64,000 nt of DNA from NCBI RefSeq assembly GCF_000718015.1, contig NZ_JODY01000010.1:62001-126000 (forward strand). The letters run 5' to 3'. The stretch is from Streptomyces catenulae. Lineage in GTDB: Bacteria; Actinomycetota; Actinomycetes; Streptomycetales; Streptomycetaceae. A program made the translations under genes and the position numbers. Below the pieces are notes generated by a model. That model saw nothing but the letters and a program-made list of their open reading frames with translations. It was not told the origin of the DNA and searched no databases. Shown here one piece after another: positions 18,601-26,450 of the stretch. The number at the start of each line of letters is the position of its first letter. Within the stretch, counting starts at the first letter, position 1.

Positions 18601-20556
18601 TCACAGGGCGACGAGGGAGATCTCCGTCGCCTTGACGCTGGTCCACACCGCGACGCCGTCGGCCAACTCCAGGTCGGCGGCGGCCTGCGGGGTGACCTCC
18701 GCGACGAGGTCGGGGGTGCGGGGCGAGGCGATCTGGATGCGCAGCCGGGATCCGGCGGCGGTGATCTCGCGTACGGTGCCGGGCCAGACGTTGCGGGGGC
18801 TGCCGCCGGGCCGTTCGCGGTGGACGGAGACCGCCTCGGGCGCGAGGATCGCGAGCGCCGCGGCGCCCTCGGGCAGCGGATCGGCGGCGATGACATGGCC
18901 GCCGCCGTCCAGGGCGAGGCCGTCGGCGGTGGCGGTGCCCGGCCAGGCGTTGCGGCCCAGCATCCGGGCGACCCACGGGGAGCGCGGGCTGCGGGTGACC
19001 TCGGCGGGCGGTGCGTCCTGGAGGGCCCGTCCGGCGTCCAGGACCAGCACCCGGTCGGCGAGCGACACCGCCTCCACCGGGTCATGGGTGACGATCAGAC
19101 AGACGCCGCCGAAGCCCGCGAGATGGCGGCGCAGGGTGTGGCGGACGTGGGCGCGGGTGGTCTGGTCGAGGGCGGCGAGCGGTTCGTCGAGGAGCAGCAG
19201 CCGGGGGCGGGCCGCCAGCGCCCGGGCCAGGGCGACGCGTTGGGCCTGGCCGCCGGAGAGCTGGCCGGGGCGGCGGTGGGCGAGCGCGCCGACGCCGAGC
19301 CGGTCCAGCCACTCCTGGGCCGCGCGGCGGGCCGCCCCGCGCGGCACACCGTGGGCGCGCAGTCCGTACGCGGTGTTGCTCAGGGCGCTCAGATGCGGGA
19401 AGAGCGCGCCGTCCTGGGGGACCCAGGCGACGCCGCGGCGGTGCGGGGGCAGCGCGGAGGCGTCGAGGTCGCCGAGGCGCAGGGCGGCGTGGGCGCGCGG
19501 GGTGAGGCCGAGCAGCGCCCGTAGCAGGGTGGTCTTCCCGGCGCCGTTGGGGCCGACGACGGCGAGGGTGGTGCCGGGGGCGGCGTCCAGGGTGAGGGTG
19601 GTGAAGCCGGTGACGTCGGCGTGGAGGGCGTGGCGGTCCTCGGGGGCGGCGGCGCCGTGGTCGGGGTCCGGGGGCGGACCGCCGTCGGTGGCGGTGGCGC
19701 CCGGCCGGTCGTCGGCGGCGGCGCGGCGGGGAGTGCGGCGGGCCGGGGTTCCGGCCCAGCGGCCGCGCAGGGCCACCAGGACGGCCATGGCGATGGCGAG
19801 GAGCAGCAGGGAGACCGAGGTGGCGGCCTCCGGGGAGTCCTGGAGCAGCAGATAGACCTGGAGCGGCAGCGTCTGGGTGGTGCCGGGCAGGTTGCCGGCG
19901 AAGGTGATGGTGGCGCCGAATTCGCCGAGCGCCCGGGCCCAGGTCAGGGCGGCGCCCGCGGCGAGGCCCGGCGCGATCATCGGGAGGGTGACGGTGAGGA
20001 AGACGCGTACCGGTGAGGCGCCGAGGGAGGCAGCGGTCTCCTCGTAGGCGGGGCGGAGTCCGGCGAGGGCGCCTTCGAGGCTGATGACCAGGAACGGCAT
20101 GGCGACGAAGGTGGCGGCGACGACGGCGCCGGAGGTGTGGAACGGCAGGGTGAGCCCGAAGGTGCTCTCCAGCCAGGGGCCGAGGACGCCGCGGCGGCCG
20201 AAGCCGAGGAGCAGCGCGACGCCGCCGACGGTCGGCGGCAGCACCATCGGCAGCAGTACGAGCGACCGCACCAGCGCCTTCCCGGGGAAGGAGACGCGTG
20301 CCAGCAGCCAGGCGAGCGGCACCCCGAGCAGCAGGGAGAGGCCCAGCGCCCAGAAGGAGACCAGGAGCGAGAGCCGCAGCGCCTCGGTGACGCCGGGGCT
20401 GGTGAGGTGGGTGCCCAGTTCGCCCCAGGAGGTGCGGGCGAGGATGCCGATCAACGGCATCGCCAGGAACGCCACGGCTAGCAGCGCGGGCACCGCGAGG
20501 GCCACGGGCGTACGGGTTCCGGGCCGCCGGGACCGCGGGGGGCGGCGGGGGGTCAT
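18601..20556 (-). CDS. modBC: Molybdate ABC transporter, permease and ATPase fused (ModB-ModC)
   Basis: 651 residues. Residues 1-240 are a permease with about five or six membrane helices and the ABC coupling loop (E-E-T-A-A-S-L-G-A-S-P). A Pro/Asp-rich linker leads to an ATPase with Walker A G-P-N-G-A-G-K-T-T, signature L-S-G-G-Q-A-Q-R and Walker B L-L-L-L-D-E-P. The C-terminal 110 residues are a TOBE molybdate-binding region. It imports molybdate with ModA, encoded just upstream in the same direction. Permease and ATPase are usually separate genes; the fusion fixes their stoichiometry. Molybdate feeds molybdopterin enzymes such as the nitrate reductase at 1.4-5.8 kb. Confidence 0.92.
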   Translation of the reverse strand: MTPRRPPRSRRPGTRTPVALAVPALLAVAFLAMPLIGILARTSWGELGTHLTSPGVTEALRLSLLVSFWALGLSLLLGVPLAWLLARVSFPGKALVRSLVLLPMVLPPTVGGVALLLGFGRRGVLGPWLESTFGLTLPFHTSGAVVAATFVAMPFLVISLEGALAGLRPAYEETAASLGASPVRVFLTVTLPMIAPGLAAGAALTWARALGEFGATITFAGNLPGTTQTLPLQVYLLLQDSPEAATSVSLLLLAIAMAVLVALRGRWAGTPARRTPRRAAADDRPGATATDGGPPPDPDHGAAAPEDRHALHADVTGFTTLTLDAAPGTTLAVVGPNGAGKTTLLRALLGLTPRAHAALRLGDLDASALPPHRRGVAWVPQDGALFPHLSALSNTAYGLRAHGVPRGAARRAAQEWLDRLGVGALAHRRPGQLSGGQAQRVALARALAARPRLLLLDEPLAALDQTTRAHVRHTLRRHLAGFGGVCLIVTHDPVEAVSLADRVLVLDAGRALQDAPPAEVTRSPRSPWVARMLGRNAWPGTATADGLALDGGGHVIAADPLPEGAAALAILAPEAVSVHRERPGGSPRNVWPGTVREITAAGSRLRIQIASPRTPDLVAEVTPQAAADLELADGVAVWTSVKATEISLVAL

Positions 20557-20648
20557 CGCGGCTCCTGTGCTGGGGCGGGTGCGGGGTGCGGTGACGGGGG
20601 TGCCCGGTCGGCCCCGCCCGTCACCGTGCCACGGAACCGCCGCGCCGC

Positions 20649-20676
20649 GGGCCGGGACCTGCCGTGGTCCCGGCCC
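20649..20676 (-). terminator. Intercistronic hairpin between modA and modBC
   Basis: Perfect 11-bp arms GGGCCGGGACC and GGTCCCGGCCC with a 6-nt loop, 11 bp past the modA stop. In an operon of this kind it may act as a partial terminator or 3' stabiliser that raises binding protein over permease. Confidence 0.55.
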
Positions 20677-20686
20677 GTGGCGGCGG

Positions 20687-21469
20687 TCAGGGCTGCTGGA
20701 ATCCGGCCTTGCGGAGGATCTGCTGGGCCTCGGGGGTGGCGAGCCACTTCACGAACGCGGCGGCGTCGGCGGTGTGCTGCGAGGACTTGAGGGTGGCGGC
20801 GGGGTAGTCGGCGACGGCGTTCTGCGCGTCGGGCAGGGCGATGGCCTCGACCTTGCCGGGGGCGGTGGCCGCGTCCGTCTTGTAGACGATCCCGGCGTCC
20901 GCCTCGCCGAGTTCGACCTTGCTGAGCACCGCGCGGACGTTGGGCTCCTGGGAGACCGGCTGCACCGCGAGGTGCTGCTTGTCGAGGACCTGCTTGCTGT
21001 ACCGCCCGACGGGTACCTCGGCGGCGGCGAGCACCACCTTCACCCCGGAGCCGGTGAGGTCCTTCAGGTCGTGGATCTTCTTCGGGTTGCCCTTGCCGAC
21101 GGCGATGACCAGGCGGTTCTTGGCGATGACGGTCGGCTTGCCGGTGTCGGCGCGGAGCCCGTCCATCGTCTTGGTGTCGGCGGTGACCAGGGCGTCGGCG
21201 GGCGCGCCCTGGCGGACCTGGGCGGCCAGCTCCTGCGAACCGGCGAAGGAGAAGTGCACCGTGGTGCCGGGGTGCGCGTGCTCGTAGGCGGCGCCCGCGC
21301 TCTTGAAGACATCGGTGAGGGAGGCGGCGGCGAGGACCGTCAGTTCGGTCTTGGCGGCGCCGTCCTTCGTGTCCTTCGCCTTGTCGTTGCCGCAGGCGGC
21401 GAGCGGGACGAGCAGGGCGGCGGTCACGAGTGCGGTGGCGGCGCGGCGGCGGGTCACGGCGGACGGCAT
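20687..21469 (-). CDS. modA: Molybdate-binding lipoprotein ModA
   Basis: 260 residues; extracellular solute-binding protein. Signal peptide of about 25 residues ending in a lipobox (P-L-A-A-C, Cys near 26). The mature part starts with L-T-V-L-A-A-A-S-L-T-D-V-F, the ModA anion-binding motif (Ala-Ser side of the pocket), followed by F-S-F-A-G-S-Q-E-L-A. It captures molybdate or tungstate and hands it to ModBC encoded downstream. The upstream neighbour is a TOBE/HTH protein gene in the same direction. Confidence 0.95.
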   Translation of the reverse strand: MPSAVTRRRAATALVTAALLVPLAACGNDKAKDTKDGAAKTELTVLAAASLTDVFKSAGAAYEHAHPGTTVHFSFAGSQELAAQVRQGAPADALVTADTKTMDGLRADTGKPTVIAKNRLVIAVGKGNPKKIHDLKDLTGSGVKVVLAAAEVPVGRYSKQVLDKQHLAVQPVSQEPNVRAVLSKVELGEADAGIVYKTDAATAPGKVEAIALPDAQNAVADYPAATLKSSQHTADAAAFVKWLATPEAQQILRKAGFQQP

Positions 21470-21552
21470 GGCGGGCTCCTCGGGATGCGGGGCGGTACGG
21501 GACGCCCCGGGCGGGACGGCGGCGCGGCGGCGCCGCCGGGTGCGGGCGGGGC

Positions 21553-21945
21553 TCAGGCGCGGTCGATGTGCACGCTGGTGGCCTTGACCCGGGCGGTGGC
21601 CTCCGAGCCGACCTCCAGGCCGAGTTCCTCGACGGCTTCGCGGGTGAGCAGGGAGACGAGGCGGTGCGGTCCGGCCTGGATCTCCACCTGGGCCGCCACA
21701 TCGCCGAGGGTGACGGCGGTGACGATGCCGGGGAAGGCGTTGCGGGCCGAGGTGTAGGACCCCTCCTCGCCGGTGTCGCCGCGGCCGTTCTCGACGGCGA
21801 AGGCGGCGAGGTCACGGCCGTCGATCATCCGGCGGCCGCTCTCGTCGCGGTGGGTGGCGATCCGCCCGGCGTCGGCCCAGCGGCGTGCGGTGTCCGGGCT
21901 GACGCCCAGCAGCCGCGCCGCGCGGCCGATGGTGTAGGACTGCAT
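21553..21945 (-). CDS. HTH-TOBE molybdate-responsive regulator
   Basis: 130 residues. Residues 1-50 are a MerR/BldC-like excisionase-type helix-turn-helix (T-I-G-R-A-A-R-L-L-G-V-S-P-D-T-A-R-R-W). Residues 65-130 are a TOBE/Mop domain (A-R-N-A-F-P-G-I-V and V-K-A-T-S-V-H) that binds molybdate. It is likely to sense intracellular molybdate and repress the mod operon, like ModE but with a different DNA-binding domain. It heads the operon modR-like/modA/modBC, and an inverted repeat overlaps its own start, which fits autoregulation. Confidence 0.87.
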   Translation of the reverse strand: MQSYTIGRAARLLGVSPDTARRWADAGRIATHRDESGRRMIDGRDLAAFAVENGRGDTGEEGSYTSARNAFPGIVTAVTLGDVAAQVEIQAGPHRLVSLLTREAVEELGLEVGSEATARVKATSVHIDRA

Positions 21946-21976
21946 ATGCGGAAAGATATGCGGGATTCTCCCGCAT
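21944..21976. promoter_or_regulatory. Putative operator of the mod operon
   Basis: ATATGCGG occurs at 21944 and again at 21956 (12-bp period), and the second copy is part of a perfect 8-bp inverted repeat ATGCGGGA-n3-TCCCGCAT (21958-21976). The elements overlap the start of the HTH-TOBE gene and its likely promoter, so binding would block the operon. The regulator assignment is inferred. Confidence 0.5.
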
Positions 21977-22080
21977 CTGCAATCCCTTCGGGTGATCGAC
22001 CAGGGCAGATGCGAGGTGTTGGGAGGTTCCTCCGGCGGTTTGCCGCCGCGCCCGGTCCGGGGCCCGTACGCCCCTTCTTG

Positions 22081-22857
22081 CTACCGCGGGGTGAACCGGC
22101 GCCGGGTCTCCTCGTCGGCGGGCAGGAAGGTTTCCAGGTGGAGCCCTTCCAGGGCGGCGTCGGTGGCGGTGCTGAGGGTGGCGGAGGTGCTGAAGAAGCG
22201 GAGCGGGTGGCCGTCGACGTCGATTTCGAGGGCGATGACCGGGCCCGTGGGGGCGGTGGTGTCGGGGGTGCCGCGGTATCCGGCGATCTCGGTGGCCAGT
22301 TCGCGGTGGCGCGGGTCGTGGGTGCGCTCGGCGCGGTGGCTCACCTGCTGGAGCAGATGGCCGCCCCACTCCGCGAGGTTGCCGATCCGGCGGGCCAGCC
22401 CGTCGGGGTGGAGGCAGACCCGTGCGACGTTGACCGGCGGCTCCAGCAGCTCCGGCGCGCATCCGACGAGTAGCTGATCGACGGCGGCGTTGGCGTCGAC
22501 GATGTCCCAGTGGTCGTCCAACAGGAGCGCGGGGTAGGGCAGATGGGCGTCGAGGAGGCGGCGCAGACCGTCCATCACGACCGTGATCGAGGAGTCGTCC
22601 CAGGCGCGGTCCGGGTAGCGCGGGGCGTACCCGGCGGCCAGCAGGAGACGGTTGCGCTCCCGTAGCGGTACATCGAGGTTGTCGGAGAGGTGCATCAGCA
22701 TCTCCGGGGTCGGGTGGGCCTTGCCGGTCTCGACCCGGCTGAGGTGCCGGGTGGAGACCCGCGAACGGTTGGACAGCTCCTGTTGACTGAAGCGGCGGCG
22801 CTCGCGCCAGGTACGCAACAGTGCACCGACCGGGGGAACTTCGACTGCGACGCTCAT
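22081..22857 (-). CDS. XRE-family regulator with MmyB-type ligand domain
   Basis: 258 residues. Residues 8-65 are an XRE helix-turn-helix (F-S-Q-Q-E-L-S-N-R-S-R-V-S-T-R-H-L-S-R-V-E-T-G). The rest matches the MmyB-like ligand-binding domain (D-D-H-W-D-I-V-D-A-N-A-A), a PAS-like fold found throughout Streptomyces next to small oxidoreductase or NTF2-type genes. It probably controls the divergent NTF2-like gene, whose start is 117 bp away. ATG 22857 was chosen as the start because the divergent promoter must fit in the gap. Ligand unknown. Confidence 0.9.
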   Translation of the reverse strand: MSVAVEVPPVGALLRTWRERRRFSQQELSNRSRVSTRHLSRVETGKAHPTPEMLMHLSDNLDVPLRERNRLLLAAGYAPRYPDRAWDDSSITVVMDGLRRLLDAHLPYPALLLDDHWDIVDANAAVDQLLVGCAPELLEPPVNVARVCLHPDGLARRIGNLAEWGGHLLQQVSHRAERTHDPRHRELATEIAGYRGTPDTTAPTGPVIALEIDVDGHPLRFFSTSATLSTATDAALEGLHLETFLPADEETRRRFTPR

Positions 22858-22974
22858 ACCAGGAGCGTAGGCGTTCGGGTCCGCGCGGCCATGACCTCGG
22901 AGGTCATGGTCCGGGCGACCGGGCCGGGCCAGGATTTCGGTCATCAGCCCAACGGAACGAACGGGAGAAACACC

Positions 22975-23325
22975 ATGCAGACTGTCGTGCAGCAGTACCT
23001 GGCCACCTGGAACGCCACCGGCGACGAGCGGGCGGAGCTGCTCGCCGCGCACTGGTCGCCCGAGGCGACCTACACCGACCCGCTGGCGGAGGTCGCCGGG
23101 CACGACGGGATCACGGCGGTCGTCGAGGGCGTCCACACGCAGTTCCCGGGGTTCGTGTTCACGCAGGTCGGCGAGGTCGACGGGCACCACCGCCAGGTCC
23201 GCTTCCGCTGGGGTCTGGGCCCGGAGGGCGCCGAGCCGCTGGTGATCGGCTTCGATGTCCTCGTACTGGACGCGGCGGGCCGGATCCGGGACGTCCACGG
23301 CTTCCTGGACAAGGTGCCGGCATAA
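22975..23325 (+). CDS. SnoaL/NTF2-like protein
   Basis: 116 residues with the cone-shaped NTF2 fold: V-Q-Q-Y-L-A-T-W-N-A at the start, Y-T-D-P-L-A-E-V near residue 33, and a C-terminal strand ending G-F-L-D-K-V. Family members are isomerases, hydrolases or ligand binders; activity cannot be read from the sequence. GGGAGAA precedes ATG 22975. It is divergent from the MmyB-type regulator, which is likely to control it. Confidence 0.88.
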   Translation: MQTVVQQYLATWNATGDERAELLAAHWSPEATYTDPLAEVAGHDGITAVVEGVHTQFPGFVFTQVGEVDGHHRQVRFRWGLGPEGAEPLVIGFDVLVLDAAGRIRDVHGFLDKVPA

Positions 23326-23651
23326 GGGGAGCGCGACGGGACGGCCGCGGCCGCCCGTACGCCAATCTCCTTCTCCGCCAGCGCTCCTGACGGGTACTCA
23401 TCCGGTCGGGCGGTGTGTTCACCTCACCGGAGCAGCGGGCGCCGTCCGGGCGGCGGTGGCAGGCCCCGCGTCCCAGCGGTGGCCTGCTGCTGCGTGGCGG
23501 GGGTCCGGGCCCCGGTCCGGGCGGGCCTGACGTGCCGTCGCTCTTCCTTCCCCTTCCGGAACCCGCTCGGGGAAATTGCCCGTTTCTTCGGATTGCGGGC
23601 GATTAAGGGCGATGTAAGAGTTAAGGCACTGCCGTAGAAGGAGATGATCCC
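23326..23651. other. Intergenic region ahead of the 61-residue peptide
   Basis: About 325 bp without a supported gene. The last 90 bp drop in GC (around 23,560-23,640) and probably hold the promoter of the peptide operon; no clear -35/-10 pair or terminator was recognised. Confidence 0.5.
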
Positions 23652-23837
23652 ATGAGCATGGATCGCACAGCTTCGGTCGAGTCGGTGACCCTCGCCGTCG
23701 AGGTCGAGGACCTGCTGGACTCCACCGAACCGGACGGCGTCTTCCGGGACACCCGCGAGTGCGCCGGGGCCGCGATACTCCTCGGGGCCCTGCTGGCCTC
23801 GCCCCCCACGCCCCGCCCCAAGCCGGATGCGCGCTGA
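23652..23837 (+). CDS. 61-residue peptide heading a coupled operon (candidate RiPP precursor)
   Basis: Acidic N-terminal half (V-E-V-E-D-L-L-D-S-T-E-P-D) followed by R-D-T-R-E-C and a hydrophobic stretch A-G-A-A-I-L-L-G-A-L-L-A, ending in a Pro/Lys-rich tail. One Cys (residue 38). AAGGAG lies 8 nt before ATG 23652, an ideal site, and the next gene starts 11 nt after the stop. An acidic leader followed by a distinct core is typical of ribosomal peptide precursors. The neighbours are unknown proteins plus a serine hydrolase. It could instead be a small membrane-active regulator of the downstream proteins. Confidence 0.6.
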   Translation: MSMDRTASVESVTLAVEVEDLLDSTEPDGVFRDTRECAGAAILLGALLASPPTPRPKPDAR

Positions 23838-23848
23838 AAGGTAGTGCG

Positions 23849-24550
23849 TTGGTAGATCAAGCCGAGGGATCCGGATCCCTGAGCACTGTGATCGCCGATG
23901 CCGCATCAGGGGTCGCCCTCGCCCTGCGGGGTGAGGGCGACCCTTATGCGCTCTCCCGTGTACTGCGGCAGAGTGACGCATTGGCACCGGCGGCCGTCCG
24001 CGTCCTGGGCGCCGACGCCCTCGCGCCGTACGCCGCGGACCACCACACCCCGGCCGCGGGAGACGAGGACCGCGGCGTCGTCCAGGCGGCGCTGGCCGCC
24101 TTCCCGCCGGGCGCCGACGCCTCCGCCGTCTCGGTCTGGAGCTACCGGGGCCTGGTCGAGGCGTCCCACGCGTTCCTGCCCGGCGGCCCCGACCGCTGGC
24201 CGCAGCCGCCGGACGCCGCATCGGGCTGGGTCGAGGCCGACCCCTGGCCCCGGCTCGCGCACCGCGCCTCCCAACTCGCCGCGCTGGCGCTGCCGGGCCT
24301 CTCCCCCGCCCTCGCCGACGCGCTGACCACCCGTACCGACGACCTCGCCCGCGGCTTCGTGCGCGCGGTCCGCCGCCGGGACTGGCTCCAGGCGGCGGGG
24401 CTCGGCCGCTGGCTGGCGCGGCTGCCCGGGGTGCCGCCGACGCTCGGGCTGGACGCCGGGCTCGCCTTCATCGGGCACATGGGCGGCGGTGACGCCCGGG
24501 TGGCGCTGCACCTCGTCGCCGCCCGGTGCTTCTACGGGCGGGGGGAGTGA
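23849..24550 (+). CDS. Hypothetical protein in the 61-residue-peptide operon
   Basis: 233 residues from TTG 23849, preceded by GAAAGG; a GTG at 23888 is an alternative start. Helical, Ala/Leu/Asp-rich, no signal peptide. Contains W-S-Y-R-G-L-V-E-A-S-H-A-F and V-R-A-V-R-R-R-D-W-L. No family recognised. Its stop overlaps the next start by 4 nt (GTGA), so the two are translationally coupled. Confidence 0.65.
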   Translation: MVDQAEGSGSLSTVIADAASGVALALRGEGDPYALSRVLRQSDALAPAAVRVLGADALAPYAADHHTPAAGDEDRGVVQAALAAFPPGADASAVSVWSYRGLVEASHAFLPGGPDRWPQPPDAASGWVEADPWPRLAHRASQLAALALPGLSPALADALTTRTDDLARGFVRAVRRRDWLQAAGLGRWLARLPGVPPTLGLDAGLAFIGHMGGGDARVALHLVAARCFYGRGE

Positions 24551-25530
24551 GCGGCCCGCCGTCGGCGGCGGCCGACACCGCCCTGCTGGACTCCGTCGCC
24601 ACAGGCGCCCTGAGCTGGCTCGGCGCGTACCGCGACCGCTTCCGGCTGCCCGCCGACGTCACCACCGACGCCGACCCCAACCTCACCCTCAAACCCCTGG
24701 GCGAACTGGCCGAACTCGCCCGGCTGATCCAGGAGCTGCACCCGCGCGCGGACGTGCGGGAGGCGGCCGCGGAGCTGTTCGCGTTCGCCTGGGAGCAGTT
24801 CGGGCGGGGCGCGCTCCACGCCGAGCTGATGCGGAACGAGCCGCAGGCGGTGTACCCGGTGGAGCTGTACGGCGTCTTCGCCCGCGCCGGGCTGCGCCAT
24901 CCGGCGGCCGACGCCCTGCTCACCACCGTCACCGGGCTGCGCCGCTGGCGGGTGGCGGGCGGCGATCACACCCGTACGCTCAGCGTGCTCAACGCCGAGC
25001 GGCGGATCGGGGTGCCGCTCCACGCCGACCCCGGCGCGGTGTTCGCCCTGACCGGGCTGGGGCTGCGCGCCGAGCCCTGGCTGCTGGACCTGCGGGCCGC
25101 ATACGGCCTCACCCACGACGTCTTCCACCTCACCGACTGGGGGCGCGCCCGCCACCGGATGGCCGCGCCGTTCGCCGCGTATCTGCGGCTCTGGCTGCCC
25201 TGCTGGCTGGAGGGTGAGCTGGAGCGGGAGCTGTGGGACCTGGTCGGTGAACTCCTCGCGGTCGCCGCCTGTCTGCCCCGGCCCTGGTACCCGGCGGACG
25301 TCTGGCGGCGGCTGGCCGCGGCGCAGCGGCCGGACGGCGGGGTGCCGGAGCGGAGCGACCCGGCGGACGGCCCGTACCGCGACGATCCGTTCCTCACCTG
25401 CTACCACTCGACCCTGGTGACCGCGTTCGCCGCCACGCTCGCCCGCGTCGGCACCGACACCACCCCCGACGACTCCACCGGCCCGGCGCGCGCCACCGCC
25501 CCCGGCCGGGAAAGCGAGGCAGCACCGTGA
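24547..25530 (+). CDS. Unknown protein, first of two paralogues (possibly DUF6895)
   Basis: 327 residues from GTG 24547, which overlaps the previous stop. It is clearly homologous to the next protein: both have W-L-x-A-x-R-x-x-F-R-L near the N-terminus, the central N-A-E-R-(R/K)-x-G and the motif Y-(G/D)-(L/V)-T-H-(D/T)-V-F-H-L-T-(D/N)-W-G, and the tail H-(S/P)-T-L-V-(T/A)-A-F-A. The two conserved His in T-H-x-V-F-H suggest metal or catalysis. From memory this resembles the DUF6895 group; unverified. Cytoplasmic. Confidence 0.7.
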   Translation: MSGPPSAAADTALLDSVATGALSWLGAYRDRFRLPADVTTDADPNLTLKPLGELAELARLIQELHPRADVREAAAELFAFAWEQFGRGALHAELMRNEPQAVYPVELYGVFARAGLRHPAADALLTTVTGLRRWRVAGGDHTRTLSVLNAERRIGVPLHADPGAVFALTGLGLRAEPWLLDLRAAYGLTHDVFHLTDWGRARHRMAAPFAAYLRLWLPCWLEGELERELWDLVGELLAVAACLPRPWYPADVWRRLAAAQRPDGGVPERSDPADGPYRDDPFLTCYHSTLVTAFAATLARVGTDTTPDDSTGPARATAPGRESEAAP

Positions 25531-26450
25531 CCGTTACGGCCGCGCCCCCGGCGCTGCTGCACCGCGTCGGCGACCGGGCCCTGGCCTGGCTCGACGCCCA
25601 CCGTGAGCACTTTCGGCTGACGCCCGAGGACCGCGCCACCAACCGCGCGCTCCTGGAGCGGCTCAAGCCGGTCGGCGAGCTGGTGATCAACATGCGGGTC
25701 CTGCTCCGGGAGGGCGTCGCCGGATCGCAGCAGCGCAACCGCGCCGGGCAGCTCCTCGACTTCGCCTGGCGGGAGCTGCTCGACGGCGGCAACGTCCTGG
25801 CCGCGCTCCAGCACGACGAGCCGTTCTCCCCCGTCCCGCTGGAGATCTACGGCAGCTTCCACGAGCTGGGCCACCGGCACCCCGGGCTGGAGCGGGCGAT
25901 CGCGACGGCACGCCAGACGCAGAGCTGGTCGGCGCTGGAGATGGTGCCCAACCGGCGCCTCGGCGTCCTCAACGCGGAACGCAAACTCGGGCTGACGCCC
26001 AGCGGCGACTTCGGCCGGGCATTCTCCCGCACCTGGCTGGCGCAGCGCCCCGAACCGTGGACGGTGCAGCTCCACATCGCGTACGACGTGACGCACACCG
26101 TCTTCCACCTGACCAACTGGGGTGCCGCCCCCGAGCGGATCCCGCCGCAGGTCGCCGACTACCTCGCCCGCTACCTCCCGGCGTGGCTGGAGGACTGGGC
26201 GGACCTGGGCCACTGGGATCTGCTGGGCGAACTCCTCTTCGTCGACGCCTGTCTGCCGCGGCCGTCGCTGGACGCGGAGGTGTGGGAGCGGTTCGCGGCG
26301 GCGCAGGATCCGGGCGGGGCGATGCCGCTCCAGCGGGAGATGCCGGACGGCGACGCCGCCACGGTCTTCGACATCGTGCACCATCCGACGCTGGTCGCCG
26401 CGTTCGCCTCCGCGATGGCCACCTCGCGGGCGCTCGCGGACGCCCTGTGA
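25527..26450 (+). CDS. Unknown protein, second of two paralogues (possibly DUF6895)
   Basis: 307 residues from GTG 25527, overlapping the stop of its paralogue by 4 nt. It holds the shared motif Y-D-V-T-H-T-V-F-H-L-T-N-W-G near residue 190 and C-L-P-R-P-S near 245. Likely to form a complex with the first copy, since tandem paralogues kept in strict coupling often do. Function unknown; the pair is the most conserved-looking part of the operon and could be the modifying or binding component for the 61-residue peptide. Confidence 0.7.
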   Translation: MTVTAAPPALLHRVGDRALAWLDAHREHFRLTPEDRATNRALLERLKPVGELVINMRVLLREGVAGSQQRNRAGQLLDFAWRELLDGGNVLAALQHDEPFSPVPLEIYGSFHELGHRHPGLERAIATARQTQSWSALEMVPNRRLGVLNAERKLGLTPSGDFGRAFSRTWLAQRPEPWTVQLHIAYDVTHTVFHLTNWGAAPERIPPQVADYLARYLPAWLEDWADLGHWDLLGELLFVDACLPRPSLDAEVWERFAAAQDPGGAMPLQREMPDGDAATVFDIVHHPTLVAAFASAMATSRALADAL

